From CBDDKW01 sp965230425 (GTDB taxonomy: Bacteria > Pseudomonadota > Gammaproteobacteria > UBA1113), in NCBI GenBank assembly GCA_965230425.1, contig CBDDKW010000005.1, forward strand, positions 1-64,000: a stretch of 64,000 nucleotides of DNA, in the 5' to 3' direction. A program made the translations under genes and the position numbers. Shown here one piece after another: positions 9,140 through 18,645 of the stretch. Each line of letters opens with the position of its first letter. The stretch's first letter is position 1. A model generated the notes under the pieces. That model searched no databases, was not told the origin of the DNA, and saw only the letters and a program-made list of their open reading frames with translations.

Positions 9140-9812
9140 TATTAACCTCATGAGCTTGTTGCCAGGCTGCAGTGCTCTGGCTAATATTATTTGCTTGGTA
9201 ATTTAAAGCCTCATATAAATGCGACAATAGGTGCGATGTTACTTGTTCCATGTCACAGTCTGAGTATAAATCTTTAATTTGGATCATCCGCATATTTTTT
9301 AATCCGCAAGGATTAATGCGACGAAAGGGTTCTAAATCCATATCTACATTCAGCGCCAAACCATGGAAAGAACAACCACGGCGGATACGTAGTCCTAAAG
9401 AACAAATTTTAGCATCATCCACATAAACACCAGGAGCATCGCAGCGAGAGGCAGCAGTGATGCCATAGTCAGCTAAGAGCTTGATAACCGATTGCTCAAT
9501 GGCTGAAACCAAGCCTCTGACGGCCAATTTCTGACGCCGTAATTCAATTAAAAAATAAACGACCAATTGTCCGGGACCGTGGTAGGTTACTTGGCCACCG
9601 CGATCCACTTGGATCACGGGAATATCGCCCGGGTTCAATATATGCTCAGCTTTCCCCGCCTGACCTTGGGTAAAGACAGGCTGATGCTGTAGGCACCAGA
9701 ATTGGTCAGGATCCTGTTCTCCACGCTGTTGGGTATAAGCCTGCATGGCTTGCCAAGTGGGTTCATAGGGCTGCAAGCCTAATTGTCTGACTATGAGAGG
9801 TGTATTGTTCAT
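9132..9812 (-). CDS. lipB: Octanoyltransferase
   Basis: LipB moves octanoate from acyl carrier protein to lipoyl domains, the step before LipA. The family motif [11 protein letters not shown] is at residues 71-81, and the catalytic pair is Lys135 (AKICSLG) and Cys169 (INPCG). The length, 226 residues, is normal. In many gammaproteobacteria ybeD lies directly upstream of lipB. Here ybeD is about 37 kb away, beyond the secretion island, so lipB must use a local promoter in the 74-base gap to the divergent gene at 9887. Confidence 0.97.
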   Translation of the reverse strand: MNNTPLIVRQLGLQPYEPTWQAMQAYTQQRGEQDPDQFWCLQHQPVFTQGQAGKAEHILNPGDIPVIQVDRGGQVTYHGPGQLVVYFLIELRRQKLAVRGLVSAIEQSVIKLLADYGITAASRCDAPGVYVDDAKICSLGLRIRRGCSFHGLALNVDMDLEPFRRINPCGLKNMRMIQIKDLYSDCDMEQVTSHLLSHLYEALNYQANNISQSTAAWQQAHEVNND

Positions 9813-9886
9813 AGAATATGGCGCTTGATGCTAAAAATAATGTTCGAAAGATACACTATTTATGAGCTTAATGGTAGAGTGCTAGG

Positions 9887-10603
9887 ATGAAAAATGTTGG
9901 ATTTGACCGGCAATGGCCGCCTGAATATCAAGTACGCGTTAGCCAGCGGGCTAAGCGCATCAACCTGACGATTTCACCTAAAAAAGGCTTAGAAATCATT
10001 TTGCCTGTGGGCGCAGATAGCAGTGAGATCCCGGCGGTTTTAGCGGAAAAACGTCACTGGATTTTGCGACATTTAAATCATATTGCTCAGCGGCAAGATA
10101 AGCCAGATGACATCTTACCTGAAAAAATTATGCTACGTGCAATCGAGGAGGAATGGACGGTAGTTTATTTAGAAAATTCAGAACGTGCCAAATTATTTCC
10201 GCGGGGCAATTGCGAGCTTGCCATCTTAGGCAAACTTGACCCTGCTACAGTACATAGCTTATTACAAAAATGGCTGCACAATAAAGCCAAGAAAATTTTA
10301 ATTCCCATGCTCCAACAACTAAGTGAAGAGTATCAATTGCCCTTTACTAAAGTCACGATCCGAGGTCAAAAACAACGCTGGGGCAGTTGTAATTACGCTA
10401 AGCATATCAGCCTAAATTATAAATTATTGCTATTACCGCCAGAGTATGTGCAGCATATTTTATTGCACGAGTTATGCCATACTGTACACTTGAATCATTC
10501 CGCACAATTTTATCAATTATTAGAACGTCTCGACCCACAAACCCCACGCTTGAATAAATTAACTAAGCGCGCCCATGAGTTTATGCCAGGCTGGGTAGAG
10601 TGA
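9887..10603 (+). CDS. YgjP-type (DUF45) zinc metallopeptidase-like protein
   Basis: The protein (238 residues) matches the YgjP/DUF45 family: an N-terminal beta-rich part (RAKRINLTISPKKGLEIILP), the motif RWGSC at 164-168, and the zinc site HELCHTVHLNH (His194, Glu195, His198, with His204 as a possible third ligand). Members are M48-related and are often described as putative metal-dependent hydrolases; their physiological substrates are poorly known. It is transcribed away from lipB. Start ATG 9887. Confidence 0.92.
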   Translation: MKNVGFDRQWPPEYQVRVSQRAKRINLTISPKKGLEIILPVGADSSEIPAVLAEKRHWILRHLNHIAQRQDKPDDILPEKIMLRAIEEEWTVVYLENSERAKLFPRGNCELAILGKLDPATVHSLLQKWLHNKAKKILIPMLQQLSEEYQLPFTKVTIRGQKQRWGSCNYAKHISLNYKLLLLPPEYVQHILLHELCHTVHLNHSAQFYQLLERLDPQTPRLNKLTKRAHEFMPGWVE

Positions 10604-10605
10604 AG

Positions 10606-10633
10606 AACCACCTGTTACTAGTACTAGATGGTT
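10606..10633. terminator. Imperfect hairpin between convergent genes
   Basis: AACCACCTGTTA and TACTAGATGGTT pair at 9 of 12 positions and lie between the convergent YgjP-like and pentapeptide genes. No strong T-run follows in either direction, so terminator function is only suggested by position. Confidence 0.25.
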
Positions 10634-11120
10634 AGCTTTGGTAGTAGTTACAGTTTGGCATAATAGTACCACTATCTATTTCAGCATTTTTTAGCTGGGA
10701 ATTACTGATTATTGCTCCACATAAATTAGCTTGATATAGACTGATATGACTAAAGTGTGCGCCAGTGAAATTAGCGTTAGATAAGTTAGCTGCGGTAAAG
10801 TCTGTACCGTTTAAATTTGCTGATTTAAATGAAGAATGACTCATGTCAAGCCCAATAAATCTTGTTGCCGTTAAGTTAGCGTTATCGAAAGTTGCTGCTA
10901 TCATTGAACCAATGATAAATGCTGCAGATAAATTTGTATTTGTTAAGTTGGCATGGTCAATACCAGAAAAGCGTGCACCACTTAAGTCGCAGTTTATACA
11001 GGTTCCTGTTGTTTTAAATGCGTTTAAATCAGCATCAGAATAAGCGTAAACAATGCTGCTAGCAAATACTAAGGCAGTGGTGATACATATAGTAAAAAAA
11101 CGGTTTACTTTAGTTATCAT
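10632..11120 (-). CDS. Secreted pentapeptide-repeat protein
   Basis: A signal peptide (MITKVNRFFTICITTALVFASSIVYA) is followed by tandem pentapeptide repeats of the A(D/N)LXX type: CDLSGARFSGIDHANLTNTNLS through GTDFTAANLSNANFTGAHF. They would fold into a right-handed quadrilateral beta-helix. A Cys pair (CINC, residues 41-44) and two later cysteines (NLCGA, MPNCN) could form disulfides in the periplasm. The length is 162 residues and AGGAGAG precedes the ATG. Family members have varied or unknown roles; the specific function is unknown. Confidence 0.85.
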   Translation of the reverse strand: MITKVNRFFTICITTALVFASSIVYAYSDADLNAFKTTGTCINCDLSGARFSGIDHANLTNTNLSAAFIIGSMIAATFDNANLTATRFIGLDMSHSSFKSANLNGTDFTAANLSNANFTGAHFSHISLYQANLCGAIISNSQLKNAEIDSGTIMPNCNYYQS

Positions 11121-11402
11121 ATGTTTCTCTCCTAACTAAGTGTTGTGATTATCACTACATAGTAATGCAATCATGGGTTTTATGAAAATATAAACAATAG
11201 GTACTTTGTGCGTTAAAAACCGAATATCCAGCAATTATAGTTTAAGGTGCTATCGAATGGAATAGTCAGGCATATTTTTTTTGAGTGTATTTATATTCGA
11301 GTGAGTGGATACAGATGTGAGCTATTGAATTTAATTAATGCTTATTTTCGTAAAGTGTGGGTAAATCTATTTTTATATTATATTTTTGAGCTTCTAAAAC
11401 TA

Positions 11403-11654
11403 TTATTGTATGCCAGGTTGTTTCATATTGAGCATCTTATATATACAACGTTCTACTATTCGACATAGAATGTATAGTGCGGTAGCTAAAAGAGGAATTA
11501 AAGTTAATTTTGACCACCAGGGTTGAATAGTTGCCACTAACATGATAAATATGCTGCTGAACCAAAAAGCAGTAACAAATACTCCTTGAATCAATGTTGC
11601 TAGCCAGCAATCTTTATCTAAAAGAAAAGCTAATACTATTTTTGCGTACTTCAT
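11403..11654 (-). CDS. Small two-span membrane protein
   Basis: The 83-residue product has two hydrophobic segments (about residues 22-42 and 48-68) with short charged ends. It recalls small DUF4282-like membrane proteins, but I cannot confirm the family. A plus-strand frame at 11247-11468 overlaps its end and looks less plausible. Function unknown. Confidence 0.6.
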   Translation of the reverse strand: MKYAKIVLAFLLDKDCWLATLIQGVFVTAFWFSSIFIMLVATIQPWWSKLTLIPLLATALYILCRIVERCIYKMLNMKQPGIQ

Positions 11655-11830
11655 AAGCGCAGATTACCTAATTTGTGTCATAGTGAAATCTGTTTGTCTT
11701 ACAACTTTAATATATTTCTTTAAAGGCTTTTTAACTAAGGAATAAATCATATCTAGCTGATTCTATTTCAGCACTAACTATTCGATTAACACATACACTC
11801 AGATTAAAAATAGTGCGAGAATGACGTTAT

Positions 11831-12235
11831 TCAAGCATCTAAATATTGTTTTCTAAATGTAATGAGTTTGTACCAATATACACAAAATAGTATGAGTGCT
11901 AGTGCCATGAAAAGTAGCCCAATAAGCGGAATCCAGCCAAAAGCCATGATAATAACTGAAGTTAATCCTAAGCCGAATAACAAATTACAATGGTGCTTGA
12001 TTGCTTGGCTTTCGGTATTAATGGAAGCCAAAGTTTTTGGGATCCCAAAAGGTAATGTGAGCCAGGAAAAAACATACCCGACGATGGGTACTAGCATTAG
12101 CCAGGCAAACCAGCCTGGGAAATAATGCTGTTCTTTGGGAATATTTTGAAAAGCACGTCTTACCGATAATGAAAAGCCGATGTAGATAAAGAAAATGATT
12201 GCAGCTGCGATGTAGAGGTATGTTGTATAGTACAT
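11831..12235 (-). CDS. Small multi-span membrane protein
   Basis: The 134-residue product has about four membrane segments: residues 5-25, 42-62, 83-103 and 105-125. Aromatic-rich loops such as FPGWFAWLMLVP separate them, and the C-terminus is basic (YKLITFRKQYLDA). No catalytic motif is visible. An AT-rich region with a 12 bp palindrome lies upstream. Function unknown. Confidence 0.65.
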   Translation of the reverse strand: MYYTTYLYIAAAIIFFIYIGFSLSVRRAFQNIPKEQHYFPGWFAWLMLVPIVGYVFSWLTLPFGIPKTLASINTESQAIKHHCNLLFGLGLTSVIIMAFGWIPLIGLLFMALALILFCVYWYKLITFRKQYLDA

Positions 12236-12579
12236 AATTTATCCTAAGGTTGCTTAATATATAGTTGTTGTTCAAAGTTTATCTCATATACAACACTAGT
12301 GTTATACTGCGGTATCGTGTCTACACCCTAGTGATGATATTTATAAAAAAATACTTATAAGTGATATTTAGGCTTTTACCGAGCATTGAAAATCACTTAA
12401 AAATAATTTTCCAATGTTTACAATGCTAACATAGCGTTGAGTATCTGAACATAAAGCATTAGATCGGCCGCCTACCGATCGGACGCTTATTCTGGCTCAA
12501 CAGACGTAAGTTTGCAATAGCCTTACGTGCTATTTTTATAAAAAAAATGTATATCACCGCAAATAAGTATTTACAATTG
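12236..12579. other. Intergenic region with several palindromes at the island edge
   Basis: No gene is visible. AACACTAGTGTT at 12292-12303 is a perfect 12 bp palindrome 57 bases upstream of the membrane-protein gene and could be an operator. Near 12460-12480, GATCGG and CCGATC flank a 7-base loop. Near 12503-12527, ACGTAAG and CTTACGT flank an 11-base loop and are followed by an A/T-rich run. The latter two lie downstream of the minus-strand vgrG and may end its transcript. Confidence 0.35.
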
Positions 12580-14304
12580 TCATCTATTGAGTTCTATCAA
12601 TGTTCCTTGAAGTATAATTTCTCCAGGCATTAACAATATGCCATTGTCATGGCACTGCAATGCAAGATTTTGTTTTGCAGATAAACTAAAGGTTTTAGAC
12701 ACCTGTTTTTTATAATTGCCTTTTCGTACTGTATGTTGGTAGTCTTGACCTATGTTAGTTTTTTGTTTTCCATCAACATGGATGACCAGGTCATTATGAG
12801 CATTGAGATAAATGCCTGCATATGGATTATCATCCTCAAACAATAGCATATTACCCTGTCTACTTTTAAGGCCTAATCGGTATGGCGTATCTTTCGGCGT
12901 AAATGCCGGCATTGAGTGCGGCGATGATGTTGTGCCTATAATGATTGGCTTCTCAGGTTGGCCATGCTCGTATGCAATAATAATTTTTTGCTTATTATGT
13001 GGTGTAGTGTGGAACCCATAAGTGTGGCTTGCCCATTGATGGTTGATTTCACTCATAAATTGTATTTTTTGATCATCCCAAGTCAGTGAGACTGGTAGTT
13101 TATCTGTGTTGTCACGATAAGCTAGCAAATCATCATTACTGGTATTAATAATGGCATAATCTGTACCAGGACTTTTACTAAGATTTGTTTCGTCGTTGAT
13201 TTCCTGTTGGTAGTTGTTAGCTGCAAAAGGCTGCGTGGTTGTAAAAGCATGAAAAATATTATCATATCGTTTCATTTCATTGGTTTCGCTTTCCTCAATA
13301 TTTGTACCTGATAAGTCGTAGGCCTTGTGAATGACCTTATACAAGTAGCAATCTTCAGAAGTGAGTACAGGGTCATAGACTGATAAAGTGAATGCTTGAC
13401 CAGAAAAAAGACCGTTCAGAGCACTTTTTGCCCGTATAGTTTGCGCTTGTAGTTGCGTTGAGTGTAATTGTTTTTTATTAAGTGCCGCTAGTGAATCTTT
13501 GTTTTTAAAACGCACTGGTATATTACAATGGCTTGTTGTTTTTGAGGTTTGAATAGTATTATTGCTATTAGATAGGTTTGCCTTTTCTTTAAAGTGAGCA
13601 TGTGGGGAGGCAGGGTTGTAATGTATTTGCTCTACTTCATTTTCACGAGGTTGCCATTCTTTTTGTAAATACAGTAAGTTATTAGAGGATGTCGCTGTTT
13701 TAGTATAAGTAATCTCTTGCGGAAGTTTGCCATTGAAGCTATTGTTGTCAACTAGGTGTAAGATATGCCTTTGAGGTGAATGAGTAAAATAATAATAAAT
13801 GTTTTCAGAGGCAAGTAGTCGATGTAGAAAATCAAAATCCGACTCATTATTTTGAGACACATAATCAATTTTAGGATAATTATTAACAATATTGTCCAAG
13901 TTATATGGTAGAAATAAATACAAGTCCACAATGCTTTTAAATATCTCAATAATCGATTGTTCGTAGAATACTCGTTGGTTTATTTCATATTTTAGTTTAC
14001 AAAGACTAGGAGAAATTGAAATGGTAAAGCAAAGTTGGTTACTTTTTTGGTGATGATTTTGTACTATAGTGTTGATAATTCCATGAAAGTATTGCGGTTT
14101 TGATATTGTACCTACTCTGAAACTTACGTCATTTCCTAGTATGTTACATTCTTCGAGTAAGTGAGTATCTGATAAAACTGTTAATGAATATGAGAACGGT
14201 TGTGATAGTATATCGACTCCTGATAGTTCAATAACTGTGAGTGATAATATAATATTATCAATACTAATATCGAGCAACCGCTCTGGATGCTGGTATGATT
14301 CCAT
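12580..14304 (-). CDS. vgrG: VgrG (TssI) T6SS spike protein without obvious toxin domain
   Basis: VgrG trimers cap the Hcp tube and are injected with it. The N-terminal gp27-like part (about residues 1-330; QPFSYSLTVLS, SQNNESDFDFLHRLLASENIYYYF) and the gp5-like OB and beta-helix part (about 390-574; KIIIAYEHGQPEKPIIIGT, LVIHVDGKQKTNIGQDYQHTV) are present. It ends straight after the needle, so no fused toxin is seen. ATG at 14304 is chosen because AGGGA precedes it at 6 bases; an upstream ATG at 14334 lacks a site. It is divergent from clpV and marks the left edge of the secretion island. It is distinct in sequence from the other VgrGs here. Confidence 0.88.
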   Translation of the reverse strand: MESYQHPERLLDISIDNIILSLTVIELSGVDILSQPFSYSLTVLSDTHLLEECNILGNDVSFRVGTISKPQYFHGIINTIVQNHHQKSNQLCFTISISPSLCKLKYEINQRVFYEQSIIEIFKSIVDLYLFLPYNLDNIVNNYPKIDYVSQNNESDFDFLHRLLASENIYYYFTHSPQRHILHLVDNNSFNGKLPQEITYTKTATSSNNLLYLQKEWQPRENEVEQIHYNPASPHAHFKEKANLSNSNNTIQTSKTTSHCNIPVRFKNKDSLAALNKKQLHSTQLQAQTIRAKSALNGLFSGQAFTLSVYDPVLTSEDCYLYKVIHKAYDLSGTNIEESETNEMKRYDNIFHAFTTTQPFAANNYQQEINDETNLSKSPGTDYAIINTSNDDLLAYRDNTDKLPVSLTWDDQKIQFMSEINHQWASHTYGFHTTPHNKQKIIIAYEHGQPEKPIIIGTTSSPHSMPAFTPKDTPYRLGLKSRQGNMLLFEDDNPYAGIYLNAHNDLVIHVDGKQKTNIGQDYQHTVRKGNYKKQVSKTFSLSAKQNLALQCHDNGILLMPGEIILQGTLIELNR

Positions 14305-14609
14305 TGTTAGTCCCTGAGGTTTTAGCAATTGCACGGGTTGTTTTATTATTGTGTTGCTTACATTGTATCCGGCATATACTTAAAAATAATTATTACACCA
14401 TGTCTTATTTGTTAGCTATACTTCTGATGTTGAAATTAATTTGTCATCATGAATGAAAAATGATTATAGTGTGTGATAGTCAATTTACAAGAATAATCAA
14501 AAAATAAATAATTAAACTCAAACTAAGTGGTGAGTTATCGTGCAGGATTGAAAAATGTTTGGTTACCTGAACTGCACAGTACTTATCAGAATAACAAGGA
14601 GAATAGTCA
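14305..14609. other. Divergent intergenic region between vgrG and clpV
   Basis: This gap of 305 bases should hold promoters for both the minus-strand vgrG and the plus-strand clpV. It is AT-rich. No clear sigma-70 pair, sigma-54 site or operator palindrome stood out. AAGGAG at about 14595-14600 is the clpV ribosome binding site. Confidence 0.3.
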
Positions 14610-17276
14610 ATGCCCGCCATGAATCTAAAAACACTTACACGTAAACTAAATAAGAATTGTTTGCAAGCACTAGAAGCAGCAGTAGGTATGAGCTTAACTC
14701 GTTCACATTATCAAGTGGATATTGAGCATATGTTATTACAAGTTCTAAATATTTTTGAGAGAAGCGATAGGTATGACACTGGGAACTTGAAGATAAATAT
14801 AAAAAAACTGCATTCAGATTGTTTGCGCGTGTTAGATGGCTTTAAAGTTGGTAATACTAAGTCACCATCGCTGTCACCAGATCTAGTACTCTGGCTTGAA
14901 CAAACATGGGTAATCGCATCATTAGAATTTAATTGTGTAGAAATCAATGAGTTCACTCTATTACTAGCTCTCAATGATAATAAACATTTGAATCTTAGTG
15001 CAAAAAATATTTCAGATGAGTTTTTACAGCTCAGCAGAGAGCACTTGATTATTTTGCTGAGGGGTTGTACCAATGAGCAAGAACAACTAGAATCGATTGA
15101 TGGTAATAGTTCAGGTATTTTTCCATCGCGTGCTAAAAATACCATTGATAACAATGCGTTGGAGCAATTCACTATTGATTTAACTGCCCAAGCTAAAAGT
15201 CATAAGCTTGACCCTGTGATTGGTCGTGATCCTGAAATACGTCTCATGATTGATGTTTTGATGCGCAAGCGTCAGAATAACCCCATACTGGTGGGGGAGG
15301 CTGGTGTGGGTAAAACTGCTGTAGTAGAAGGGTTAGCACAGCGTATTGCATGTGGTGATATTCCTGACCGATTAGCCAATGTACAACTGAGAATTTTAGA
15401 CCTCACTTTGTTACAAGCTGGTGCAGGAGTCAAAGGTGAATTTGAAAATCGTCTGAAAAGCGTCATAGAAGCGGTAAAAATATCTATTCAGCCTGTTATT
15501 TTGTTCATTGATGAAGCCCATAACTTGATTGGCACAGGTGGTGAAGCCGGTCAGGGTGATGCTGCTAATTTACTTAAGCCCGCATTAGCTCGCGGAGAGT
15601 TGAGAACGATTGCGGCAACAACCTGGAATGAATATAACCAATATTTTGAAAAAGATTCAGCATTGAGCCGTCGCTTCCAGGTCATCCAAGTACAAGAGCC
15701 AAGTCAAGAGACTGCAGTCAAAATGATGCGCTGTGTTGCTCCACATTTACAGGAACATCATCAAGTTATCATTTTAGATGAAGCCATAATAGCCTCGGTA
15801 ATTTTATCTACACGCTATCTTACTAGTCGTCGATTACCTGATAAATCAATTAGTTTACTAGATACCGCGTGTGCTAAAGTTGCTATGGCGCAAACAGTAA
15901 AACCCGCCTCTATTGAAAATACAGAAAGAGAGCTACAGGCAGTTGAAAATGAAATCATAATTTTACAACGTGAAACTGTGACAGGAGCATCACATGACGA
16001 GCGTATACGGCAGCTAATAGAGGAAAAGGAAAAGTATGCCATTGAATTACATAGACTTAACGAGGGGTGGCAACAAGAGTTAAAGCTCACACGTAGAATC
16101 ATGCAAATATCACATAAGCTTTATGAGTTACTGCAAACAACCCATGAGACTGACGACTTAAGAAAAATAAATGAGAGAAAAACCAATGAGTTACAAGATA
16201 ATTTAGAGCGGTATAAGGACCGGTTAGGCCAATTACAAGATGAAAAACCGTTAGTACACGTCTTCGTAGATCAGCAAATAATTGCACAAGTAATAGCTGA
16301 GTGGACTGGTATACCTACGGGTAAGATGTTAAATGATGAAATAGCCGCCACTTTAAGCCTGCAGGCTCGTTTGGCTGAATCTGTTGTGGGACAGGATCAT
16401 GCATTGCACGAAATTACGAAACGTTTGCAAATTTCAAAGGCAAACCTAGCGGATGCACGTAAGCCAATTGCAGTATTTTTACTAGCTGGCAGCAGCGGCA
16501 CAGGGAAAACAGAAACAGCATTAAGTTTAGCCAGGATATTGTATGGCAGTGATGATCATTTGACTATTATCAATATGTCGGAGTTTAAAGAAGTACATAA
16601 AGTCTCACTATTAGTGGGTTCACCACCTGGTTATGTGGGATATGGTAAGGGTGGCGTCTTAACCGAAGCTGTTCGTCGCAGACCATACAGCATTATCTTG
16701 CTCGATGAAATAGAAAAAGCTCATGAGAGCGTTCAGGAAATATTTTATCAAGTGTTTGATAAAGGCATGGTTATGGATGGTGAAGGTCGAACAATAGATT
16801 TTAAGAACACAATCATTATCATGACCAGCAATGTAGGCACAGCGTCGCTTATGACGACATATACAGCCGATACACAAAGCCTTAAAACGATTGAGCAGAT
16901 GACTGAGGTGATTAAATCTGAACTGTATCAAGCATTTAAACCCGCATTCTTAGGCCGCACAACGATAATTCCCTACTTACCATTAAGCGAAGATGTGCTA
17001 TCACGCATAACAAAATTGCAATTGCAGCAAATAAAAAATCGCATTGAACAAAATTATGCAGCAGAGTTTGCTTACCAAGAGGGTGTAGCTAAGCACATTG
17101 TGCAGCAGTGTTTTGAGATGGAATCAGGTGCACGAAGAATTGAACATATAATTAATAGCAGTTTATTGCCACAACTCTCAGCAGAGTTTTTAACTCGTTT
17201 GGCAAACGCAGATCCTATTGATGCTGTTACGGTAAAAGTAGATAAAAAACATGGCTTTATCTGTGAATTTTCGTAA
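14610..17276 (+). CDS. clpV: ClpV (TssH) T6SS sheath-recycling AAA+ ATPase
   Basis: ClpV disassembles the contracted TssB/TssC sheath in the cytoplasm. The 888-residue protein has a Clp-N domain (1-150), a first AAA+ module with Walker A GEAGVGKT (229-236) and Walker B ILFIDEAHN, a coiled M domain (about 440-560), and a second AAA+ module with GSSGTGKT (Lys633) and ILLDEIEKAH. It follows with a C-terminal D2-small domain. The NPILVGEAGVGKT and SPPGYVGYGKGG motifs are typical. Start ATG 14610 has AAGGAG upstream. It is the first gene of the plus-strand secretion region and is separated from the next gene by 740 bases that hold a mobile element. Confidence 0.96.
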   Translation: MPAMNLKTLTRKLNKNCLQALEAAVGMSLTRSHYQVDIEHMLLQVLNIFERSDRYDTGNLKINIKKLHSDCLRVLDGFKVGNTKSPSLSPDLVLWLEQTWVIASLEFNCVEINEFTLLLALNDNKHLNLSAKNISDEFLQLSREHLIILLRGCTNEQEQLESIDGNSSGIFPSRAKNTIDNNALEQFTIDLTAQAKSHKLDPVIGRDPEIRLMIDVLMRKRQNNPILVGEAGVGKTAVVEGLAQRIACGDIPDRLANVQLRILDLTLLQAGAGVKGEFENRLKSVIEAVKISIQPVILFIDEAHNLIGTGGEAGQGDAANLLKPALARGELRTIAATTWNEYNQYFEKDSALSRRFQVIQVQEPSQETAVKMMRCVAPHLQEHHQVIILDEAIIASVILSTRYLTSRRLPDKSISLLDTACAKVAMAQTVKPASIENTERELQAVENEIIILQRETVTGASHDERIRQLIEEKEKYAIELHRLNEGWQQELKLTRRIMQISHKLYELLQTTHETDDLRKINERKTNELQDNLERYKDRLGQLQDEKPLVHVFVDQQIIAQVIAEWTGIPTGKMLNDEIAATLSLQARLAESVVGQDHALHEITKRLQISKANLADARKPIAVFLLAGSSGTGKTETALSLARILYGSDDHLTIINMSEFKEVHKVSLLVGSPPGYVGYGKGGVLTEAVRRRPYSIILLDEIEKAHESVQEIFYQVFDKGMVMDGEGRTIDFKNTIIIMTSNVGTASLMTTYTADTQSLKTIEQMTEVIKSELYQAFKPAFLGRTTIIPYLPLSEDVLSRITKLQLQQIKNRIEQNYAAEFAYQEGVAKHIVQQCFEMESGARRIEHIINSSLLPQLSAEFLTRLANADPIDAVTVKVDKKHGFICEFS

Positions 17277-18016
17277 TTTTTGTTGATTTTTCTTGCGCGA
17301 AAATAACATAAAAAATATTAAAATTATATGCTTTTTGGTATTTTTTGTGGTAATTATAATGTGCAAAGCCGTTAATGTGCCGAAAAATGCCTTTTGGCAT
17401 AAATAATTTCTTTAAAAAAATGGTTGCGCTATGTTTATTTTTCCGTATAGTAGGCTACGCTTATTTACGTTGATAAAAATAAAGTTGTTAAGAAAACCTA
17501 ACACAACATGTAAACAAAATAAGAATTACAAAAAAGTGATTGTTAAAGTTACCCATAGTGTCTGATATTTAGGATTTTATGGGGCAGGGATTTTTCGTTA
17601 GCTAAAGACTTAAAATTGCAGGTAATAGTTAGAGCTATTGGCAAAATTTTAAGTCTTTAGCTAACGGAAAATAACACGCGAGAAAGCCCTAAATAACGGA
17701 CGCTATAGGTATCCATCCAACAGCGCGTAGTGGAGACTAAGCAAAAAGTATAGAATATAAAAATTCATGTACTGATAATTCGGGTCATTAGAACAACACA
17801 CTATGTTTGAATAGTGCTTGCTATTGTTACCAATTGAAATAACGTTTATCACCACCAAGTATGTATCACTTTTATCTGTAGTTTTACGACTGCATATAGC
17901 TTTGTGCCGCCTTTTGTGTCGTCAATAGTATATATGCAGGTGAGTCTTGTTATTATTTTATGTATGCTCACTATACAACTAGAGCACAATTATACCTCAA
18001 CGGTATAGGGGACTTT
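17277..18016. other. Long intergenic gap after clpV carrying a MITE copy
   Basis: No gene is visible. ATGCC-TTTT-GGCAT at 17387-17400 is a short hairpin followed by an AT-rich run and could be a weak clpV terminator. The 158 bp inverted-repeat element at 17552-17709 takes up the centre. The last 300 bases before the start at 18017 presumably hold the promoter of the next operon; no convincing boxes were found. Confidence 0.4.
17552..17709. mobile_element. MITE-like element, copy 1
   Basis: This 158 bp element starts CCCATAGTGTCTGATATTTAGG and ends with the imperfect inverse (CCCTAAATAACG...GCTATAGG). It is flanked by TA on both sides (17550-17551 and 17710-17711). Inside are longer inverted arms around TTAGCTAAAGACTT and AAGTCTTTAGCTAA, so nearly the whole element can fold into one hairpin. 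It has no coding capacity. TA flanks suggest mobilisation by an IS630/Tc1-mariner-type transposase, which is inference. It is homologous to the copies at 41.1 and 58.5 kb. Confidence 0.85.
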
Positions 18017-18613
18017 ATGAAACGACAAAAGTTTGTGAAATATAACGATGATATGTTAACACAATTTATATCTATTTTAGATATAGATGAGACAATAAAA
18101 GAAAATATACAATACGATACCTCTGAAGTGTCCATTCTTGACTATTTACTTGAGCATGATGAATTACATGCAGCGGTAACTTTTTTGTTGTTAGGGTTAC
18201 CAGTGCGTGAGGCGGTTTGGTGTGGATATGTGTGCGTAGATGCCCATGTATCTGATAATAATGATGACACTAGTGAAATGTTAATGAATCATATTCATCA
18301 CTGGGTGTATACTCAAGAGGTTGATACCCCCCAGTATTTCAAAAATTTAGCACAAGAGTTAGGTCTAAAAGACCCCGTTGCATGGTTAGCCATGGCTGCT
18401 TATTGGTGTGTTGCCAATATTTCCCCACCAAATGAAATTAAAGTGACAGCAAGCCATACCATGATTGTGCAAGCAATTGTAAATGCGCTTTCAATAACAG
18501 CAAAACAATGTGCTAATACTACTCAAGAATTAAAGTTATTTCTGCGACAAGGTATACATATTGCGCAAGGTGGTAATGGCTTGATTAGAAATATTGAAGA
18601 TAATGAAGGGTAA
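18017..18613 (+). CDS. T6SS-associated accessory protein (DUF6931-like)
   Basis: This 198-residue cytoplasmic protein contains LLGLPVREAVWCGYVC, LKDPVAWLAMAAYWCVANISPP and a mostly helical C-terminus. The REAVWW/C-like and W-rich motifs recall DUF6931 proteins encoded in other T6SS loci; that assignment is from memory of the motif and unverified. ATG at 18017 follows AGGGGA, while the upstream ATG at 17960 lacks a site. It lies 32 bases before the FHA-like gene and opens the main structural operon. Its role is unknown. Confidence 0.6.
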   Translation: MKRQKFVKYNDDMLTQFISILDIDETIKENIQYDTSEVSILDYLLEHDELHAAVTFLLLGLPVREAVWCGYVCVDAHVSDNNDDTSEMLMNHIHHWVYTQEVDTPQYFKNLAQELGLKDPVAWLAMAAYWCVANISPPNEIKVTASHTMIVQAIVNALSITAKQCANTTQELKLFLRQGIHIAQGGNGLIRNIEDNEG

Positions 18614-18645
18614 CACATATTTTCGTTGAGGAAAGATAGATAGAC

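Noticed and set aside
11247..11468. Plus-strand reading frame of 73 codons
   Set aside because: It overlaps the more plausible minus-strand membrane-protein gene at 11403-11654, has no clear ribosome binding site, and its composition reflects AT-rich DNA.
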